Positions 8,355 through 16,924 of a stretch of 64,000 bases of DNA are shown here, one piece after another. The DNA comes from Paraburkholderia phenoliruptrix. GTDB taxonomy: Bacteria > Pseudomonadota > Gammaproteobacteria > Burkholderiales > Burkholderiaceae. The notes under the pieces are model-generated. The model saw only the letters and a list, made by a program, of their open reading frames with translations, did not search any database and was not told the origin of the DNA. The DNA lies in the NCBI RefSeq assembly GCF_019511605.1, contig NZ_JAEUAV010000030.1, forward strand, positions 1 through 64,000, given 5' to 3'. Both the position numbers and the translations under genes were made by a program. Numbering within the stretch: position 1 is the first letter of the stretch; every line of letters begins with the position of its first letter.

Positions 8355-9815
8355 ATGCGTCTGATCCAAACAGCACTCACGTTCGATGACGTGCTTCTCG
8401 TCCCGGCCTTCTCCGATGTTTTGCCGCGCGACACCAGCCTCAAGACCCGGCTGACCCGCAACATCTCCCTGAATATGCCGCTCGTGTCCGCCGCCATGGA
8501 CACCGTCACCGAAGCCCGCCTCGCCATTGCAATGGCGCAAATGGGCGGCGTCGGCATCATCCACAAGAACCTGACGGTTGCCGAGCAGGCGCGTGAAGTT
8601 GCCAAGGTCAAGCGTTTCGAGTCCGGCGTGGTGCGCGACCCGATCACGGTGCCGCCGCAAATGAAGGTGCGCGACGTGATCGCGCTGTCGCACCAGCATG
8701 GCATTTCCGGCTTCCCGGTGGTGGAAGGCACGCAACTGATCGGTATCGTGACCAACCGCGACCTGCGCTTCGAAGAGCGTCTGGACGAGCCGGTGCGCAA
8801 CATCATGACGCCGCGCGAGCGTCTCGTGACGGTAAAGGAAGGCACGTCGCTCGCCGAGGCGAAGGCGCTCATGCACAGCCACCGCCTCGAGCGCGTGCTC
8901 GTCATCAACGACGCATTCGAGCTGCGCGGCCTGATGACGGTGAAAGACATCACCAAGCAGACCGAGCACCCGGACGCCTGTAAAGACGAGCACGGCAAGC
9001 TGCGCGCGGGCGCGGCAGTGGGCGTCGGCGCGGACAACGAAGAGCGCGTGGAACAGCTGGTGCAGGCGGGCGTGGACGTGATCGTGGTCGACACCGCGCA
9101 CGGCCACAGCAAGGGCGTGCTCGAGCGCGTGCGCTGGGTCAAGCAGAACTTCCCGCATGTCGAGGTGATCGGCGGCAACATCGCCACCGCGGCGGCGGCA
9201 AGGGCACTCGTCGAATACGGCGCAGACGGCGTGAAGGTCGGCATCGGCCCCGGCTCTATCTGCACGACGCGTATCGTTGCCGGCGTCGGCGTGCCGCAGG
9301 TCACGGCCATCGCGAACGTGTCCGAGGCGTTGCGCGGCACCGGCGTGCCGGTTATCGCCGACGGCGGCGTGCGTTTCTCGGGTGACGTCAGCAAGGCGCT
9401 CGCCGCAGGCGCGAATGCCGTGATGATGGGCAGCATGTTCGCCGGCACCGAAGAAGCGCCGGGCGACGTGTTCCTGTATCAGGGTCGCCAGTACAAGTCG
9501 TACCGCGGCATGGGCTCGGTCGGCGCGATGAAGGACGGCGCGGCGGACCGCTACTTCCAGGACAACTCGGCGAACATCGACAAGCTGGTGCCGGAAGGTA
9601 TCGAAGGGCGCGTGGCCTACAAGGGCTCGGTCAACGCGATCCTGTTCCAGCTGATCGGCGGTGTGCGCGCGAGCATGGGCTACTGCGGCTGCCGCACGAT
9701 CGCCGAAATGAACGAAAAGGCGGAATTCGTGCAGATCACCGGCGCGGGCTTGCGCGAGTCGCACGTGCACGACGTTCAGATCACCAAGGAAGCGCCCAAC
9801 TACCACGTGGACTAA
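8355..9815 (+). CDS. guaB: Inosine-5'-monophosphate dehydrogenase
   Basis: The enzyme oxidises IMP to XMP with NAD, the first committed step to GMP. The 486-residue protein has the catalytic barrel interrupted by a CBS pair (about 95-205). The active-site loop is GPGSICTTR with Cys 303, and NGGVRFSGD-type and GMGSVGAM motifs follow. Length matches bacterial IMPDH. It lies upstream of guaA with one membrane-protein gene between, the usual Burkholderia order. The CBS module is where purine nucleotides act in the family. Confidence 0.98.
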   Translation: MRLIQTALTFDDVLLVPAFSDVLPRDTSLKTRLTRNISLNMPLVSAAMDTVTEARLAIAMAQMGGVGIIHKNLTVAEQAREVAKVKRFESGVVRDPITVPPQMKVRDVIALSHQHGISGFPVVEGTQLIGIVTNRDLRFEERLDEPVRNIMTPRERLVTVKEGTSLAEAKALMHSHRLERVLVINDAFELRGLMTVKDITKQTEHPDACKDEHGKLRAGAAVGVGADNEERVEQLVQAGVDVIVVDTAHGHSKGVLERVRWVKQNFPHVEVIGGNIATAAAARALVEYGADGVKVGIGPGSICTTRIVAGVGVPQVTAIANVSEALRGTGVPVIADGGVRFSGDVSKALAAGANAVMMGSMFAGTEEAPGDVFLYQGRQYKSYRGMGSVGAMKDGAADRYFQDNSANIDKLVPEGIEGRVAYKGSVNAILFQLIGGVRASMGYCGCRTIAEMNEKAEFVQITGAGLRESHVHDVQITKEAPNYHVD

Positions 9816-9821
9816 ACGCCA

Positions 9822-10676
9822 ATGAAGCCATTGCTGCGCGCTGTACTCGTCGTCGATGCGTTGTTGCTGCTCGCCTTCGGCGTGCTGTTCCTGCTCACTC
9901 CATGGACTTCGTTGTACGACGCGCTGCAACTGGTGCAAACGCAGCCGGCTCTGGCCGGCCAGGCGTTCGGCGTTGCGCTGCTCGGGCTGGCGTGGCTTGC
10001 GCTGCATGCTGCAATCGACGGCGCGCTGACCTCGCCGGTGGCAAGGACGGTCGGCCACGTGAACTGGCTGACCGGCGTGCTGATGCTGGTGTGGCTGCTC
10101 GGGCTGCACACGCCGGCGCTGACCGGCTTTGGGCAGATCGTCGCGGTGCTCACCGGTGTCGTGCTGCTGGTGCTGGGGCTGGGCGGCGTGCGTTTGTCGG
10201 CCGCGGTGCGCCGGCGCGAAAAGCTGCGTGTGGCTGAAGCCGCCGCGGCCGAGCGCGCCGACCGGCAAGCTGCCAAAGACGCAGAGAAGAACGCGGCAAA
10301 CCGCGAGGCGAACCGTCGGGAGCCGGTCGTGCCGGCTACGGCGGGGTTTCCGGTGTATCACGCCGAGCCGGTAACGGAACCGGCCATTGTGCCGCCGGTT
10401 GCTTCCGCTGCCGCTCCAGTGGTCGATTCAGCCGGCAGGCCGGTCGTGCCGCCCGTCACGGCTGCCACGGCTGCTCCGGCCACGCATGCGGTGCCCACGG
10501 CGTCGCAAGCGCGGCCGGTCAATCCCGCGACCTCGGCGCCATTGCATGCAAGCACGGGCGAAGCGCTGAGCCCGTCGGAGCGGGCGGCACGGGCAGAAGC
10601 CGCCGCGGCGCGCGACGACGCTCGCGATGCCGCCGCCGACTCGCCGCATGCGCCCCGGCCCCCGTTTCATGGTTGA
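9822..10676 (+). CDS. Membrane protein with Ala/Pro-rich tail between guaB and guaA
   Basis: I do not recognise a named family. The 284-residue product starts 6 bp after the guaB stop. It has four hydrophobic segments (about 6-28, 42-62, 80-97, 105-125). A charged Ala/Arg/Glu stretch that may form a helix follows (about 127-165), then a low-complexity Ala/Pro/Val tail. The spacing implies co-transcription with guaB. The tail's composition suggests a disordered cytosolic or periplasmic extension. No catalytic motif is visible. Confidence 0.75.
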   Translation: MKPLLRAVLVVDALLLLAFGVLFLLTPWTSLYDALQLVQTQPALAGQAFGVALLGLAWLALHAAIDGALTSPVARTVGHVNWLTGVLMLVWLLGLHTPALTGFGQIVAVLTGVVLLVLGLGGVRLSAAVRRREKLRVAEAAAAERADRQAAKDAEKNAANREANRREPVVPATAGFPVYHAEPVTEPAIVPPVASAAAPVVDSAGRPVVPPVTAATAAPATHAVPTASQARPVNPATSAPLHASTGEALSPSERAARAEAAAARDDARDAAADSPHAPRPPFHG

Positions 10677-10922
10677 GCCGCGGCGCGCCACTCGTCTGCT
10701 GAAGCAACCGCAGTCCGCATGCGCCCGGCGCAGACAGGCCGCCGCGGTGGTGGTGCGAGGCGGCGTGAACGTAGGGCCGGCAGCGTCCGGCTTCGTGAGT
10801 CGCCGCCGCGTTTCACCGCTGCAAGTCCCGGCCATTCGTTGCCGCATGGACCGCTTTGAATTCAACGCCGCGCTGTATGCGCGGCATTCCGTATCCGCTC
10901 ACTTTTGACATCGTCCGCTGCC

Positions 10923-12506
10923 ATGCACGACAAGATCCTGATTCTCGACTTCGGTTCGCAAGTCACCCAACTGATTGCACGTCGCGTTCGCGAAGCCAAC
11001 GTGTATTCGGAAATCCATCCGTATGACGTCGATGCCTCGTTTATCCGCGACTTCGCGCCGAAGGGCGTGATCCTGTCCGGTGGCCCGAGCTCGGTCACCG
11101 AAACCGACACGCCGCGCGTCCCGCAGGTGGTCTTCGAGCTTGGCGTGCCGGTGCTCGGCATCTGTTACGGCATGCAGGCAATGGCCGAGCAGCTCGGCGG
11201 CAAGGTCGACATCGGCCATTTGCGCGAGTTCGGTTACGCCGAAGTGCGCGCGCGCAACCACACGAGTCTGCTCGAAGGCATCAGCGACTTCACGACGCCG
11301 GAAGGCCACGGCATGCTGAAGGTGTGGATGAGCCACGGCGACAAGGTGCTGGAAATGCCGCCGGGCTTCGCGCTGATGGCATCCACGGAATCGTGCCCGA
11401 TCGCCGCGATGGCCGACGAGGCGCGCCGTTTCTACGGCCTGCAATGGCACCCGGAAGTCACGCACACGCTGCAAGGCCGCGCGATGCTCGAGCGTTTCGT
11501 CCTGCAGATTTGCGGCGCGAAGGCCGACTGGGAAATGGGCCATTACATCGACGAGGCGGTTGCGAAGATTCGCGAGCAGGTCGGCAACGAGCATGTGATT
11601 CTCGGCTTGTCGGGCGGCGTGGACTCTTCGGTCGCGGCGGCGCTGCTGCATCGCGCGATTGGCGATCAGCTTACGTGCGTATTCGTCGATCATGGTCTGC
11701 TGCGTCTGAACGAAGCTGAGCAGGTCATGGCTACCTTTGCGGATCACCTGGGCGTGAAGGTCATTCACGTCGACGCAAGCGACGTGTTCCTGCGCAAGCT
11801 GGAAGGCGTGACCGATCCGGAAGCCAAGCGCAAGATTATCGGCGCAGAATTCGTCGAAGTGTTCCAGACAGAAGCCGGCAAGCTGACCGACGCAAAATGG
11901 CTCGCGCAAGGCACGATCTATCCGGACGTGATCGAGTCGGCGGGCAAGGGCAAGAAGGCGACGCAGACCATCAAGAGCCACCACAACGTGGGCGGCCTGC
12001 CGGAGACGCTGAATCTCAAGCTGCTCGAGCCGCTGCGCGAACTGTTCAAGGACGAAGTGCGCGAACTGGGCGTGAAACTCGGCTTGCCGCCGGCCATGGT
12101 GTATCGCCATCCGTTCCCGGGTCCGGGTCTGGGCGTGCGGATTCTCGGCGAAGTGAAGCGCGACTTTGCGGACCTGCTGCGTCGCGCGGACGCCATTTTC
12201 ATCGAAACGCTGCGCACGTTCATCGACAAGGAAACCGGCAAGTCCTGGTACGACCTGACGAGCCAGGCGTTCGCGGTGTTTCTGCCGGTGAAGAGCGTCG
12301 GTGTGATGGGCGACGGGCGTACTTACGAGTACGTGGTCGCGTTGCGCGCGGTGCAGACGCTCGACTTCATGACCGCGCACTGGGCGCATCTGCCGCACGA
12401 GCTGCTGGGGCATGTGTCGAACCGGATCATCAATGAAGTGCGAGGGATCAATCGGGTGGTGTACGACATTTCGGGCAAGCCGCCGGCGACGATTGAGTGG
12501 GAGTAA
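10923..12506 (+). CDS. guaA: GMP synthase (glutamine-hydrolysing)
   Basis: GuaA aminates XMP to GMP using glutamine and ATP. The 527-residue product has an N-terminal class I glutamine amidotransferase domain (GICYGMQAMAEQLGG with Cys 81; WHPEV), the ATP-pyrophosphatase P-loop LSGGVDSSVAA, and the C-terminal dimerisation domain ending GKPPATIEWE. The ATG at 10923 gives the normal length. Its last codons and stop lie inside the 44-bp attachment-type repeat at 12495, and integration has preserved the protein end exactly. Confidence 0.98.
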   Translation: MHDKILILDFGSQVTQLIARRVREANVYSEIHPYDVDASFIRDFAPKGVILSGGPSSVTETDTPRVPQVVFELGVPVLGICYGMQAMAEQLGGKVDIGHLREFGYAEVRARNHTSLLEGISDFTTPEGHGMLKVWMSHGDKVLEMPPGFALMASTESCPIAAMADEARRFYGLQWHPEVTHTLQGRAMLERFVLQICGAKADWEMGHYIDEAVAKIREQVGNEHVILGLSGGVDSSVAAALLHRAIGDQLTCVFVDHGLLRLNEAEQVMATFADHLGVKVIHVDASDVFLRKLEGVTDPEAKRKIIGAEFVEVFQTEAGKLTDAKWLAQGTIYPDVIESAGKGKKATQTIKSHHNVGGLPETLNLKLLEPLRELFKDEVRELGVKLGLPPAMVYRHPFPGPGLGVRILGEVKRDFADLLRRADAIFIETLRTFIDKETGKSWYDLTSQAFAVFLPVKSVGVMGDGRTYEYVVALRAVQTLDFMTAHWAHLPHELLGHVSNRIINEVRGINRVVYDISGKPPATIEWE

Positions 12507-12538
12507 TTTAGGATCCTCTGCAGTGGTCTGCAGAGGTC
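12495..12538 (+). repeat. Attachment-site repeat at the guaA 3' end (left end, element 1)
   Basis: This 44-bp sequence begins with the GAG TGG GAG TAA end of guaA and contains an imperfect dyad, CCTCTGCAG TGGT CTGCAGAGG. It recurs at 44164-44207 with one mismatch. In both places it is followed by a similar leader and a P4-type integrase gene, as expected for site-specific integration at the 3' end of guaA, a known island target. The exact crossover point within the 44 bp cannot be read. Confidence 0.85.
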
Positions 12539-12623
12539 CGTCGATTCCCTGATTTCCCACACAAAAACAAGGGTTTATCGACTATTTTGGTCCGCTGCCG
12601 TCCGTCGGCAGCATTCCGTCGCC

Positions 12624-12712
12624 GACGGTATGAGCGACGGTATAGCATCTTTCTCTGCAGACGATCCATTTTGATACCGTCACGGCGCGTGACGGTATCA
12701 AACACGGTATCA
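12624..12712 (+). promoter_or_regulatory. GACGGTAT array and 31-bp palindrome ahead of integrase 1
   Basis: GACGGTAT occurs at 12624 and 12636. A palindrome with perfect 14-bp arms (TTGATACCGTCACG and CGTGACGGTATCAA, 3-bp loop) spans 12671-12701, and CACGGTATC follows near 12704. The pattern recurs ahead of integrase 2. It may hold arm-type integrase sites or an autoregulatory operator overlapping the int promoter. Confidence 0.6.
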
Positions 12713-12728
12713 GTTCATGGAGGATTGC

Positions 12729-14033
12729 ATGCTGACGGACCTCGAATTGCGGGCGCTCAGACCGACCGGCAGGATATACAAGGTCACGGATCAGCGTGGC
12801 CTGTACGTGGCGGTCACCTCGGCCGGAGCGGTGAGTTTTCGCTTCGACTATCGTCTGAATGGTCGCCGGGAGACCTTGGTCATTGGTCGCTACGATCCCG
12901 GGCTGCCAGCACGCGGCGCACGCGCTGCCGACGAACTTTCCTTTGGCATGTCGATGCGTCTTGCGGAAGCAAGATTGCTACTTGAGCGTGCTCGTCGGGA
13001 AGTGGAGCAGGGCGCCAGTCCGTCCAGAAGCAAGGTTGAAAAGCGCGTAGAAGCGGCCGACGCAATGACGTTCGGGAAATGGGCCGAAAAATACTTCTTG
13101 GAAGCCAAGCTCGCGGAGTCAACCCGCGCGATGAGGAAGTCGGTCTACGACCGGAATCTCGCAGCGGAGTTCGGGCGTCTAAAGCTCGAAGAGATCACAT
13201 CTTCAAGACTCCTGATGAGGTGTGAGAAGATTAAGGAGCGGGGCGCGGCTGCACCTGCCGTTCAGGCGCGCGACATCGTCCTTCAGGTCTATCGTTTTGT
13301 GCAGGCGAGAGGGCTGAAGGTAGCCAATCCGGCAGAAGACATACGTCCCTCCGCTATCGCCACCTTCAAGCCGCGGGACCGGGCACTGACACCTGCGGAA
13401 ATCCACGTGTTTTTCAAGGCTTTGGAGCGCACGCCCACGCTTCCCACGCTGCGTCTGGCCGTCAAGTTCATGCTTCTAACAATGGTGCGCAAGTCGGAAT
13501 TCATTCTGGCAACGTGGGATGAAGTGGACTTCAATGCAGCGACCTGGACAATTCCGAAAGACCGTATGAAAGGTGGGCGTCCGCACAACGTTTATCTAAG
13601 CGAGCAGGCCCTGGACATTCTAGTTACTTTCAAGACGTGTTTTGGCGCGAGCTCGTACCTGCACCCTGGAAGATACGAACTAGAGCTGCCTATCAGCGCG
13701 GCCACGCTGAACCGTGTCATTGATAGCGCGGTCAGACTGATCCGTGAGAGTGGGACACCGGATTTCGAGTCCTTCTCGGTTCATGACTTGCGAAGAACGG
13801 CGAGCACTCAGTTGCATGAAGCCGGGTTCAACAGCGACTGGATAGAAAAATGTCTCGCACACGAACAGCGTGGGGTGCGCGCTGTGTACAACAAGGCCGA
13901 ATATGCCGAGCAGCGAAGGGGAATGCTACAGACATGGGCTGAGATGCTTGACGGGTGGATCGTGAAGGACCCTGCAAAAGAGAATGGCGCAGGGGTACGA
14001 CCGACCAGAAGTCCTTTGACGTCGACCGCGTAG
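12729..14033 (+). CDS. P4-type tyrosine recombinase (integrase of element 1)
   Basis: This 434-residue site-specific recombinase has an N-terminal arm-binding domain (LTDLELRALRPTG, LVIGRYDPGLPA), a core-binding domain (about 115-205) and the catalytic domain with Arg in MVRKSEF, HDLRRT, LAHEQ and the nucleophile Tyr in AVYNKAEY. The ATG at 12729 has a GGAG site and gives exactly the length of the second integrase at 44399, which by eye is about 90 percent identical. It lies 190 bp from the left repeat and reads away from guaA. It probably catalyses integration and excision at guaA. Confidence 0.93.
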   Translation: MLTDLELRALRPTGRIYKVTDQRGLYVAVTSAGAVSFRFDYRLNGRRETLVIGRYDPGLPARGARAADELSFGMSMRLAEARLLLERARREVEQGASPSRSKVEKRVEAADAMTFGKWAEKYFLEAKLAESTRAMRKSVYDRNLAAEFGRLKLEEITSSRLLMRCEKIKERGAAAPAVQARDIVLQVYRFVQARGLKVANPAEDIRPSAIATFKPRDRALTPAEIHVFFKALERTPTLPTLRLAVKFMLLTMVRKSEFILATWDEVDFNAATWTIPKDRMKGGRPHNVYLSEQALDILVTFKTCFGASSYLHPGRYELELPISAATLNRVIDSAVRLIRESGTPDFESFSVHDLRRTASTQLHEAGFNSDWIEKCLAHEQRGVRAVYNKAEYAEQRRGMLQTWAEMLDGWIVKDPAKENGAGVRPTRSPLTSTA

Positions 14034-14660
14034 GCGTTGTTCAGAACCAACTCGGGATCGTGAAAAGCTATACGGTATCGGGCGTAAAGGCTCTTTGCAC
14101 AGCGAATTTGTTGATTTTTACCCGCAATTTACCCACAAAACCGCGATCGATGCGCGGGGACATGGCTTGGCCTGACGGTCCGCTCGAGGTTCGCGGGGTT
14201 GTCGACGCGTGAGAACCATCATGCCGACCGATCGAACCTTGTGCCGCGTGAAAGATGGAACTATCATTTTGCCGGTTTTATTTTTGGGGCATGGTCGGCT
14301 ACAGCCTGATGCGCGACATACGATCCTGTAGCGCACGCATACAGGACGACGGGCAAGCGTCCGCCATAAACTGCCCTTCGATGTCGTCGTCCAGTTTCTA
14401 TAGCCGAGGTCTCCCAGACCCTTACTCAACGACCGCTTCGCGGCGAGCAAATAACGGGTGACACTGCCTCGATCCGGCCATGAGCGGCCGGTCGAGGTCG
14501 TCGTCCAGTTTGGCTGACCGAGGCCTCGTCCGCCCTCGCTCAATGGCCGGTCTTCGGTGAGCAGATCGCAGGTGGCATTGCCTCCACGCGGCCCAGAAGC
14601 GGCCTGACGACACAGCGCGGATTTAGTTGGATAGCGTCGGCGTCCGATGCCTCTGTGAAC
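14034..14660. other. Gene-free stretch after integrase 1
   Basis: These 627 bp hold no credible gene. The first 340 bp are unremarkable. The rest is filled by the tandem repeat listed at 14383. No excisionase gene is seen. Confidence 0.5.
14383..14608. repeat. Imperfect tandem repeat, unit about 113 bp
   Basis: Two diverged units start with GTCGTCGTCCAGTTT at 14383 and 14497. They share the order of short blocks: CCGAGG near the start, a Leu-coding-like CTCAA block in the middle, and GCATTGCCTC or ACTGCCTC near the end. The composition resembles the other intergenic repeats in this island. Confidence 0.6.
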
Positions 14661-15107
14661 TCACGTCCTGGCGGCGACCGGGAGTCGGAATGGGGCGCCG
14701 AGACGGTTGAAGGCGTTCATCGCGGCAATCGTTATCGTGAGGTCGACAAGTTCCTTCGGCGAGAACGCCGCCGAGGCCGCCGCATAGGCTTCATCTGAAG
14801 CATGCGTTTCACTGACGAGAGTCACCTCTTCGGCCCAAGCCAAGGCGGCGCGCTCCTGATCGGAGAACAGGTGCGGGACTTCGTCCCACACCGGCACCAG
14901 CGTCACCTTGTCGATGGACATGGTCTTTCTAAGATCGCGACTGTGCATATCGATGCAATGGGCACATCCGTTAATCTGTGAAACACGGAGGAACACGAGA
15001 TGAATGAGTTCCTCGGGCAGGTTGGTGCTTTTGGTCACATAGTGATGGACACCGAAAAGCGCTTTTGCGCCGTCCGGTGCGATCTCGCTCCAGTTCAAGC
15101 GTGTCAT
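14661..15107 (-). CDS. Carboxymuconolactone decarboxylase (AhpD-like) family protein
   Basis: This 148-residue all-helical CMD-family protein has the redox motif CAHCIDMHSRDLR (Cys-X-X-Cys with the trailing His) that defines the alkylhydroperoxidase-like subgroup. Such proteins reduce peroxides or act as uncharacterised disulfide-active enzymes; a decarboxylase role is unlikely with this CXXC. The ATG at 15107 follows an AAAGGA-type site. It is divergent from a MocR-family regulator at 15251, which probably controls it. Confidence 0.85.
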   Translation of the reverse strand: MTRLNWSEIAPDGAKALFGVHHYVTKSTNLPEELIHLVFLRVSQINGCAHCIDMHSRDLRKTMSIDKVTLVPVWDEVPHLFSDQERAALAWAEEVTLVSETHASDEAYAAASAAFSPKELVDLTITIAAMNAFNRLGAPFRLPVAART

Positions 15108-15250
15108 CTTTGTCCTTTGCCGTTTGGCCATAAAATAACGTCTCTTGGGTCACGGTCGCGGGTTGGTTACTTCCCCTTCGCGCGTGACTCATGACATAAC
15201 GCGACGTTACTAGCCCGAGATTACGGACAACAGGCCCAAGAATTGGCGAA

Positions 15251-16711
15251 ATGACTGAGCCAAAGACTATGCCCACGCTTGCGATCGAGATAGACCGTAC
15301 TGCGGCGGCGCCCGTTGGCGAGCAGATCTACGCGAGCCTCAGGCAAGCGATTGTCGACGGCCGTCTTCAACCCGGAAGACGGTTACCCTCTGGAAGGGAT
15401 CTCGCTGCGCAGCTCGGCGTCGCGCGCGGAACGATTCTGGTGGCCTACGAGCGGCTGGCTTCCGAGAAGCTAGTGGTCGGCGCAGGCTCCGCCGGCACAC
15501 GCGTCTGCGCGCAACTTCCTCCGGCGCCAACCGCGACCGAGATTCCGCTCGATGGGCCACTGGATGCCTTTACACGACCGTATTCGAGCGCGCCACTACC
15601 GTTCCAGATGGGCGTACCGGCTCACGATGCATTCCCCGCCAAGGTCTGGGCTCGAATGCGAGCGCGGGCTGTCCGTGCGGACGCAACCGGATACACGACC
15701 TACGCCGACCCTCGCGGCGAGCGCGACTTGCGCGCACAGATTGCCAGTCACCTGGCCATCAGCCGACAGATTCAATGCCATCCCGATCAAGTTATTGTGA
15801 CCAGTGGATACCGTCACGGACTGATGCTTACACTGATCGCGCTCAGAGTTCACGGTCGCACCGCGTGGATCGAAGAACCGGGCTATCCGATCGGAAGGAA
15901 AGCTCTGGAGCTGGCGGGCCTTACGGTTGCCCCCATCTCCGTAGATGTCGAGGGATTACGTGTCGAGGAAGGCATCGCTCGTGCTGCGCATGCCGCGTTA
16001 GCGCTGGTCACGCCCGGCCAACATGCGCCGCTGGGCGTCGCCCTCTCGCCGATGAGAAGACGTGCCCTGCTCGAATGGGCTGAAGCAAAGGATGCCTGGA
16101 TCATCGAAGATGACTACCTGGGCGAACTACAGTTGGTCGGACGGGCGGCGCCTGCCCTGGCTGCGGGTGATGGCGCGCAACGCGTGATCCACATCGGCGC
16201 ATTCAGTAAGACAATCAGCCCCGCGCTGGGCCTCGGCTTCGTCGTCGCGCCGCGCGCACTGGCCGAACGCATTGTCGAAACAGTTTCAGTAATGGCACCC
16301 GCTCCGAATAGGACGACACAGCTGGCACTAACGGAGTTTCTCGCAGATGGGCACTTCATGCGCCACCTCCGACACATGAAGAAGGTCTACGCTGAGCGCC
16401 GCCATCTCGCTGTTGAACTGCTCAGAAAGCGATTCACGGAGGTCGTGGAATCGGGATTGGGGTTGATTGTCAAGTTGCCTAATGGCGTCGATGACCTGGA
16501 AATCGTTCATTCCGCGCGCAAGCAAAATCTTGCACCGTCAGCGCTGTCTGCGTGGTACCTGCGGACAGAGCTCGCGAGGAACGGCCTACTTTTGAGCGTA
16601 ACGAATCTTCGGCCCGACAACATCCGTGCGGCGTGTGATGCGCTCGAAGCTGTTGTTTCAGCACGCATATCGCAACATCGAGGCGTCGGTGCAAGCCATC
16701 GTTTCTTTTGA
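15251..16711 (+). CDS. MocR/PdxR-type GntR regulator with aminotransferase domain
   Basis: This 486-residue regulator joins an N-terminal GntR winged helix (PVGEQIYASLRQAI, LPSGRDLAAQLGVARGT; about 15-85) to a class I aminotransferase-like domain (about 115-475) with the PLP-lysine context HIGAFSKTISPALGLG. MocR proteins sense PLP or an amino-donor ligand and usually regulate a divergent gene. Here the divergent partner is the CMD-family gene, with about 140 bp between the starts. An alternative start is Met 7. Confidence 0.9.
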   Translation: MTEPKTMPTLAIEIDRTAAAPVGEQIYASLRQAIVDGRLQPGRRLPSGRDLAAQLGVARGTILVAYERLASEKLVVGAGSAGTRVCAQLPPAPTATEIPLDGPLDAFTRPYSSAPLPFQMGVPAHDAFPAKVWARMRARAVRADATGYTTYADPRGERDLRAQIASHLAISRQIQCHPDQVIVTSGYRHGLMLTLIALRVHGRTAWIEEPGYPIGRKALELAGLTVAPISVDVEGLRVEEGIARAAHAALALVTPGQHAPLGVALSPMRRRALLEWAEAKDAWIIEDDYLGELQLVGRAAPALAAGDGAQRVIHIGAFSKTISPALGLGFVVAPRALAERIVETVSVMAPAPNRTTQLALTEFLADGHFMRHLRHMKKVYAERRHLAVELLRKRFTEVVESGLGLIVKLPNGVDDLEIVHSARKQNLAPSALSAWYLRTELARNGLLLSVTNLRPDNIRAACDALEAVVSARISQHRGVGASHRFF

Positions 16712-16778
16712 TCGGCTTGGAGGGACCGGTATTGAGAGCTTAGCGGTCATCCGTCTCAGCATATCTGCGCTCCACTTC

Positions 16779-16882
16779 GGGTCGTGAGTACGCACTGCCG
16801 ACTGGCCGCTTCCGGGAAGCGGAATTCCACTGGCCGCTTTCCGGCGATGAATTTGAAGAGCGGGCTGACGCAGCCCGACCCT
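16779..16882 (+). repeat. Interspersed repeat B, copy 1
   Basis: This 104-bp sequence contains ACTGGCCGCTTCCGGGA and CTGACGCAGCCCGACCCT. It matches, inverted and with scattered differences, the sequence at 31448-31550. It fills the gap between the MocR gene and the sensor-kinase gene. Confidence 0.75.
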
Positions 16883-16924
16883 TAGCCGCCTCTCGGCTGC
16901 CATGTACGAATGTCCCTGTATCAG

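Noticed and set aside
7857..10361. 834-codon and 620-codon minus-strand frames opposite guaB
   Set aside because: They are shadows of guaB and the EamA gene, with no recognisable motifs.
12495..12538. tRNA gene as integration target
   Set aside because: No cloverleaf or T-loop sequence is present; the repeat coincides with the guaA stop instead.
10899..12560. 553-codon minus-strand frame opposite guaA
   Set aside because: Shadow of guaA; no family features.
14118..14543. 141-codon minus-strand frame after integrase 1
   Set aside because: Its internal similarity (NWTTTS repeated) comes from the tandem DNA repeat, not from a protein repeat.
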